Assembly (NCBI RefSeq): GCF_003932785.1
Contig: NZ_RQYT01000008.1
Coordinates: 30,811-94,810, forward strand
Reading direction: 5' to 3'
Source: Arachnia propionica
GTDB lineage: Bacteria; Actinomycetota; Actinomycetes; Propionibacteriales; Propionibacteriaceae
Length of the DNA stretch: 64,000 nucleotides
Shown: in pieces, positions 60,373 through 64,000 of the stretch
Position numbering within the stretch: the stretch's first letter is position 1
Layout: the number at the start of each line of letters is the position of its first letter
The notes under the pieces: model-generated
Told to the model about the DNA's origin: nothing
Database searches by the model: none
The model's input: the letters and a program-made list of their open reading frames with translations, nothing else
Program-made: the position numbers and the translations under genes

Positions 60373-61584
60373 ATGACCGCGCCCACCACCTCCTACCACC
60401 TGCGACCCGCCCGCGGCTGGCTCAACGACCCCAACGGCATGACCCGCGTCGACGGGGTGTGGCACGTGTTCTTCCAGCACAACCCGGCCGCCCCCGCCCA
60501 CGCGGCGATCGCGTGGGGACACGCCAGCAGCGACGACCTCGCCCATTGGCGGCTCCACCCGGTCGCCTTTTCCCCGACCCCCGGCGGCCCGGATGCGTTC
60601 GGCTGCTGGTCGGGGGTGCATGTCCCCGGCCACGACCGCCCCGCCGTCGTCTACTCAGGGGTCGCGGAGGCGTCCGGCCAGTCGACGGTGTGCCTGCGCT
60701 GGGGCAGCCCCGACCTGAGTCAGTGGGGGCCGCCCGTCGTCGTCGGGGAGACCCCGTGGGACGACGGGGTGGCCATCATGCGGGACCCGTTCGTGTTCGA
60801 GCACGAGGGTCGCAGGCTGGCGGTGCTGGGCGCGGGGATGCGCGACGGGTCGCCTGCGGTGCTGCTCTTCGACCGCACCGATGAGCTGGTGTGGCGTCAT
60901 CTCGGGGTGCTCGCGGGGGAGGACGCGATCCGTCACGGCGCGGGGGCGGCGGATGTCTGGGAGTGCCCGCAGCTGTTCCCCCTGGCTGGTCGGTGGGTGC
61001 TGGTGGTCTCCCTTCACGACCGGGGAGTGCTCGGCGAGGTCGTCGCGGCCGTCGGCGACCTCGTGCCCGACGGGGAGGGGCTGCGCTTCGTCGCCGAGTC
61101 CACCCACCTCCTCGACGACGGCGCCGACTTCTACGCCCCCCAGGTCACCCTCGCCGACGGTGAGCCGCTGCTCATGGGCTGGATCCGGCAGGAGGGCCAG
61201 GACCCCGCGGTCAGGGACCACGCCGGATGTCTCACGCTGCCGCGTCGCCTCGGGCTGGTCGACGGGGTGGTGGTCAGCCACGTCGATCCGGTCGCGGCCG
61301 CGGCCCTGACCGGAGACATCGAGCCCGTGGCGACGGGGGAGACGCTGCTGGCGGATCGTCGCTGGCTGGTGAAGGTCGTCGGGGACGGCGTGCGGCTGAC
61401 GCACCCGGAGCTCGGCGAGGTGGCGGTCGCGCGCGGGGCGCAGCTGTGGGTCGACGGCGCGGTCCTGGAGCTGTACCGACCCGGCGGGGTCCCGGCGACC
61501 TGGCGTCACGACGAGCCGTGGACCCTCACCGTCGAGGACGAGGGGGCGGTGGAGGTCAGGAAGGTGGTGCCGACGGTGCCGTGA
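60373..61584 (+). CDS. glycoside hydrolase family 32 beta-fructosidase
   Basis: 403 residues, cytoplasmic; cleaves terminal fructosyl units from sucrose or fructans. The nucleophile motif is WLNDPNG (16-22, Asp19), the transition-state stabiliser RDPFVFE and the acid/base ECPQLFPL. The short C-terminal beta-sandwich is present but compact. GAAAGGAG lies just before the ATG, 10 bp after the permease. With a dedicated importer, hydrolysis happens after uptake. Confidence 0.95.
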   Translation: MTAPTTSYHLRPARGWLNDPNGMTRVDGVWHVFFQHNPAAPAHAAIAWGHASSDDLAHWRLHPVAFSPTPGGPDAFGCWSGVHVPGHDRPAVVYSGVAEASGQSTVCLRWGSPDLSQWGPPVVVGETPWDDGVAIMRDPFVFEHEGRRLAVLGAGMRDGSPAVLLFDRTDELVWRHLGVLAGEDAIRHGAGAADVWECPQLFPLAGRWVLVVSLHDRGVLGEVVAAVGDLVPDGEGLRFVAESTHLLDDGADFYAPQVTLADGEPLLMGWIRQEGQDPAVRDHAGCLTLPRRLGLVDGVVVSHVDPVAAAALTGDIEPVATGETLLADRRWLVKVVGDGVRLTHPELGEVAVARGAQLWVDGAVLELYRPGGVPATWRHDEPWTLTVEDEGAVEVRKVVPTVP

Positions 61585-61585
61585 C

Positions 61586-62629
61586 TCAGCGTTCGGGGCG
61601 CGGCGGTGCCGTCGAGTTCCGGATCACCAGCGGGCACGGCAGCACCAGCTGCTCCGCGGGGGTCGAGGTGTCGAGGGCCAGCCGCACCGCCGCCTCACCC
61701 ATCGCCGCGTGGGGGAGGGCGACGGTGGTGAGCGCCGGGACCAGACGCTCGGCCAGCGTCTCCTGGTCATCGAAGCCGATGACGGAGAGGTCGCCGGGGA
61801 CGTCCAGACCGAGTTTCGCCGCGGCCAGCAGCGCCCCCGTGGCGACCCGGTCGCAGACCGCGAACAGTGCCGTCGGACGCTCGCCGGCGGGCACGTCCAG
61901 CACGTCGAGGGCCGCGGCGTGGCCGTCGTTGATCTCCCAGCCCCGCGTGTGGAGGCGTGCCGCGATGTCCCGTTCCGCCGCGGCCTGCCGGAACGCCTCC
62001 CAGCGGATCGGGCCGGAGACGTTGCCCGCCTCGGCCTCCGGCAGGGTCGGATCGTGGTGGCCGCCCAGCATGACGATCTCGCGGTGCCCGAGACCCGCCA
62101 GGTGCTCCAGCGCGGCGACTGCTCCCCCCGCGTCGTCGGGGCTGACGGAGCTGGTGCCGGGGTCGGGGGAGGTGCAGTTCGCCAGCACGAGCGGGATCCG
62201 CGAGGCGGGGGCCTCACCCAGCTGGGTGAACCCCATGGTTGCGTAGATGACGGCGTCGACCTGGCGGTGCTCGAGGTCGGCGATGGCGTCGTCGACGCGG
62301 CCGGTTCGGTGGTCGAGGTCCATCACGAGCAGCACGTGGTCGGCGGCGTCGGCGGTCTCGGTGGCGGCGGCAAGGAGGCGACCACCGAAGGGGGATGACG
62401 CGACGCCGTCCGTGACCAGCCCGATGGAGGAGGTGCTGCGCTGCCTGAGACTCCGGGCGACGTGGTTGGGTCGGTAGCCGAGTTCCTCGGCCGCCTGGAG
62501 CACCCGCTGCCGGGTCACGGGCGAGATGTTGCCCGCGTCGCGGCCGTTGAGGACGAACGAGACCGCCGTCTGGGAGACCCCCGCCGCGGCGGCGACGTCG
62601 GCGGCGCGGACACGGGAACGGCCAGTCAT
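61586..62629 (-). CDS. LacI-family transcriptional repressor
   Basis: 347 residues. The N-terminal helix-turn-helix and hinge (VRAADVAAAAGVSQTAVSFV, then VTRQRVLQAAEELGYRPN) lead to the periplasmic-binding-like effector domain (IGLVTDGVASSPFGGRLL, ALFAVCDRVATGALLAA, VIGFDDQETLAERLVPALTT). It is convergent with the GH32 gene, the stops being one base apart, and most likely represses the fructan operon through the palindrome at 57257. Confidence 0.93.
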   Translation of the reverse strand: MTGRSRVRAADVAAAAGVSQTAVSFVLNGRDAGNISPVTRQRVLQAAEELGYRPNHVARSLRQRSTSSIGLVTDGVASSPFGGRLLAAATETADAADHVLLVMDLDHRTGRVDDAIADLEHRQVDAVIYATMGFTQLGEAPASRIPLVLANCTSPDPGTSSVSPDDAGGAVAALEHLAGLGHREIVMLGGHHDPTLPEAEAGNVSGPIRWEAFRQAAAERDIAARLHTRGWEINDGHAAALDVLDVPAGERPTALFAVCDRVATGALLAAAKLGLDVPGDLSVIGFDDQETLAERLVPALTTVALPHAAMGEAAVRLALDTSTPAEQLVLPCPLVIRNSTAPPRPER

Positions 62630-62673
62630 GCACCCATGGCACCAGCCGCCGCCGATGGTGTCAAACCTCCGGG

Positions 62674-62716
62674 AGAGGGTGCACGGATAGCGGATTCGCC
62701 TATCCGCGCACCCTCT
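62674..62716. repeat. short palindrome made of two inverted-repeat termini
   Basis: AGAGGGTGCACGGATAG (62674-62690) and CTATCCGCGCACCCTCT (62700-62716) are inverted with one mismatch and a 9-bp spacer. The arms match the ends of the dispersed element seen at 31291-31309 and 63868-63886. It lies between the divergent LacI and ADP-ribosylglycohydrolase genes and could also act as an operator. Confidence 0.75.
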
Positions 62717-62727
62717 AAGGTGGGTTC

Positions 62728-63699
62728 ATGAACAACGATCTGTTCTCAGGGCGGGGATCCGGGGCCGCCGTGGTGGCCGACCGGATCATGGGGAGCCTGC
62801 TCGGACTGGCCGTGGGGGACGCCCTCGGCACCACCGTCGAGTTCCAGCCCCGCGATTCCTGTCCGGAGGTGACGGACATCGTCGGCGGGGGAGTGTTCCA
62901 CCTCGCCCCGGGGCAGTGGACCGACGACACCTCGATGGCGCTGTGTGTGGCGACGAGCCTCGTGGAGACCGGCGGGTTCGACCCCGTCGACCAGCTCGAC
63001 CGGTTCCGTCGCTGGTACCGGGAGGGCTATCTCAGCAGCACGGGGCACTGCTTCGACATCGGCAACCAGACGGCGGCCGCCCTCATCGACTTCGAGGCGA
63101 CGGGGAGGCCGTTCCGGGAGTACGACGGGGAGCGCTCGGCCGGGAACGGGTCGTTGATGCGCATCGCCCCGGTCGCCCTGGCCTTCTGGCGGGAGCCGGA
63201 CCGGGCCGCCCGGCTGAGCGGCGAGCACTCCCGCACCACCCATCCCGCCAAGGCCTGCGTCGAGGCCTGTTCGGTGTTCGGGGAGCTGCTGGCAGCGGCG
63301 GTGGCGGGGGCGTCGAAGCCGGAACTCTACGAGCTGGCCGCCCGTCGCGCCGACGACGTGACGACGTCGAGGCTGGCGGAGATCCTGGCGGGCGGTTTCC
63401 GTGACCGCGACCGGGAGGAGATCTCCTCCAGCGGCTACGTCCTGGACAGCCTGGAGGCGGCGTTGTGGGCCTTTGACGCGACGGACGACTTCGTCTCCGG
63501 GGTGCGGCTCGCCGTCAACCTCGGCGACGACGCGGACACCGTCGGGGCCATCCACGGGGCGCTGTCCGGTGCCTTCCACGGGGTCGGCGGCATCCCGACG
63601 GCCTGGCGCGCGCGGCTGCACCAGCTGGAACTCATCGAGGGCCTCGCGACCGCGCTGGCCGACAGGCAGGGAACCTTCAGGGCCGCTGATGAGGGCTGA
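62728..63699 (+). CDS. ADP-ribosylglycohydrolase family protein
   Basis: 323 residues of the DraG/ARH fold, which removes ADP-ribose from protein or nucleotide targets. Motifs: GSLLGLAVGDALGTTVEFQP, the metal-site WTDDTSMALCVATSL, GNGSLMRIAPVAL, HPAKACVEACSVF and the second metal site LGDDADTVGAIHGALSGAFH. All the acidic metal ligands expected of an active enzyme are present. It is divergent from the LacI gene. No ADP-ribosyltransferase is seen in the window, so its target is unknown. Confidence 0.92.
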   Translation: MNNDLFSGRGSGAAVVADRIMGSLLGLAVGDALGTTVEFQPRDSCPEVTDIVGGGVFHLAPGQWTDDTSMALCVATSLVETGGFDPVDQLDRFRRWYREGYLSSTGHCFDIGNQTAAALIDFEATGRPFREYDGERSAGNGSLMRIAPVALAFWREPDRAARLSGEHSRTTHPAKACVEACSVFGELLAAAVAGASKPELYELAARRADDVTTSRLAEILAGGFRDRDREEISSSGYVLDSLEAALWAFDATDDFVSGVRLAVNLGDDADTVGAIHGALSGAFHGVGGIPTAWRARLHQLELIEGLATALADRQGTFRAADEG

Positions 63700-63737
63700 T
63701 TTGGTGCCCCCGGGAGCCCCGCGTTACCCTTGTCGGC

Positions 63738-63822
63738 GGTGACGTGTCTGAGCGGCCGAAAGAGCTCGCCTCGAAAGCGAGTGTGGTGCAAGCCACCGTG
63801 GGTTCAAATCCCACCGTCACCG
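63738..63822 (+). tRNA. tRNA-Ser(CGA)
   Basis: Acceptor strands GGTGACG (63738-63744) and CGTCACC (63815-63821), discriminator G. Anticodon loop CTCGAAA gives CGA between CTCGC/GCGAG stems; long variable arm and T-loop GGTTCAAATCC. Confidence 0.95.
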
Positions 63823-63827
63823 CTGAC

Positions 63828-63851
63828 AGGGCCCCGGGAAACCGGGGCCCT
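63828..63851 (+). terminator. terminator after tRNA-Ser(CGA)
   Basis: AGGGCCCCGG (63828-63837) and CCGGGGCCCT (63842-63851) form a perfect 10-bp stem around GAAA, 5 bp after the tRNA. No long T-run follows. Confidence 0.65.
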
Positions 63852-63867
63852 CGCCGTTGGGCCCTCT

Positions 63868-64000
63868 AAGAGGGCGCGCGGATAGGTGCATCTACTGCGG
63901 TCGCCCCGGTGACCCCCCGGCCGTGTTGTCCTCCTCGAACGCACGATCCAGTGCGCTCTTCGTCGTCCGCCTTGCCAAGGGGCCACCGTGCCGATCCTCG
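63868..64000 (+). repeat. start of a dispersed element with inverted-repeat terminus, cut by the window end
   Basis: The unit opens with AAGAGGGCGCGCGGATAGG (63868-63886), the inverse of the terminus at 31291-31309. From about 63956, CTTCGTCGTCCGCCTTGCC and then GATCCTCG repeat the block at 31229-31275. No coding frame is convincing inside. Confidence 0.6.

Noticed and set aside
1..64000. CRISPR array
   Set aside because: No series of regularly spaced short direct repeats was seen; the repeats found are palindromes, attachment sites or inverted termini.
1..64000. rRNA operon or IS transposase
   Set aside because: No rRNA-like stretch and no DDE or HUH transposase motifs were found in the window.

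Overview
The window is chromosomal DNA of a high-G+C Gram-positive actinobacterium. It has GTG/TTG starts with strong GGAGG sites, an LCP-family wall-polymer ligase, an ESX-like secreted-protein locus, MenB (menaquinone), and the actinobacterial pair of TadA with its associated acidic protein. Both sugar ABC operons lack their own ATPase, as in actinobacteria that use a shared MsiK-type ATPase. Dispersed palindromes built on GCTGGTCGAGCCGG would fit Propionibacteriales, but I cannot name a genus.

Layout. 1-3095: a divergent inositol/sugar-acid-like locus (two Gfo/Idh/MocA oxidoreductases and an IolE-like isomerase). 3158-5410: tRNA-Ser(UGA), the LCP gene and tRNA-Ser(GCU). 5405-28258: a 22.8 kb integrated mobile element between perfect 68-bp direct repeats that begin in the 3' end of tRNA-Ser(GCU). 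28506-41565: housekeeping and surface genes (lipoprotein, secreted SGNH hydrolase, alpha/beta hydrolase, tRNA-Arg, GDPD, ferredoxin-GNAT fusion, ESX-like cluster, MenB). 41604-49089: a beta-glucan utilisation locus (GH3, GH5, TetR, binding protein and two permeases). 49209-53227: cytochrome-b5-domain membrane protein, lipoprotein, TMEM175-like channel, uracil phosphoribosyltransferase and TadA. 53256-57032: a four-gene operon resembling gamma-butyrolactone/GHB catabolism. 57286-62629: a sucrose/fructan locus (binding protein, two permeases, GH32, LacI). 62728-end: ADP-ribosylglycohydrolase, tRNA-Ser(CGA) and the start of a terminal-inverted-repeat element.

The mobile element has a leftward control/integration module (XRE regulator, ImmA protease, large serine integrase). 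It also has a leftward transfer-type operon (small membrane proteins, TraD/VirD4-like ATPase, replication-relaxation protein, solitary DNA methyltransferase, ArdA-like antirestriction protein, ribbon-helix-helix protein). Three visibly A+T-richer cargo islands are present: a SIR2 protein with a small partner (9.8-12.0 kb); an operon of an alpha/alpha-toroid membrane protein, a cytosine-deaminase-like enzyme and a P-loop-kinase/methyltransferase fusion (19.8-23.2 kb); and a small protein plus an eight-helix membrane protein (25.4-27.6 kb). I see no relaxase and no VirB4-type ATPase, so it is probably mobilisable rather than self-transmissible.

The two observations I rate highest are these. First, the attachment repeat lies inside the integrase reading frame. 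When the two ends are joined as in the excised circle, the integrase runs in frame into a 98-residue tail with a helix-turn-helix, now stranded at the far end of the element. Second, the toroid/deaminase/kinase-methyltransferase operon is a combination I cannot match to a described system.
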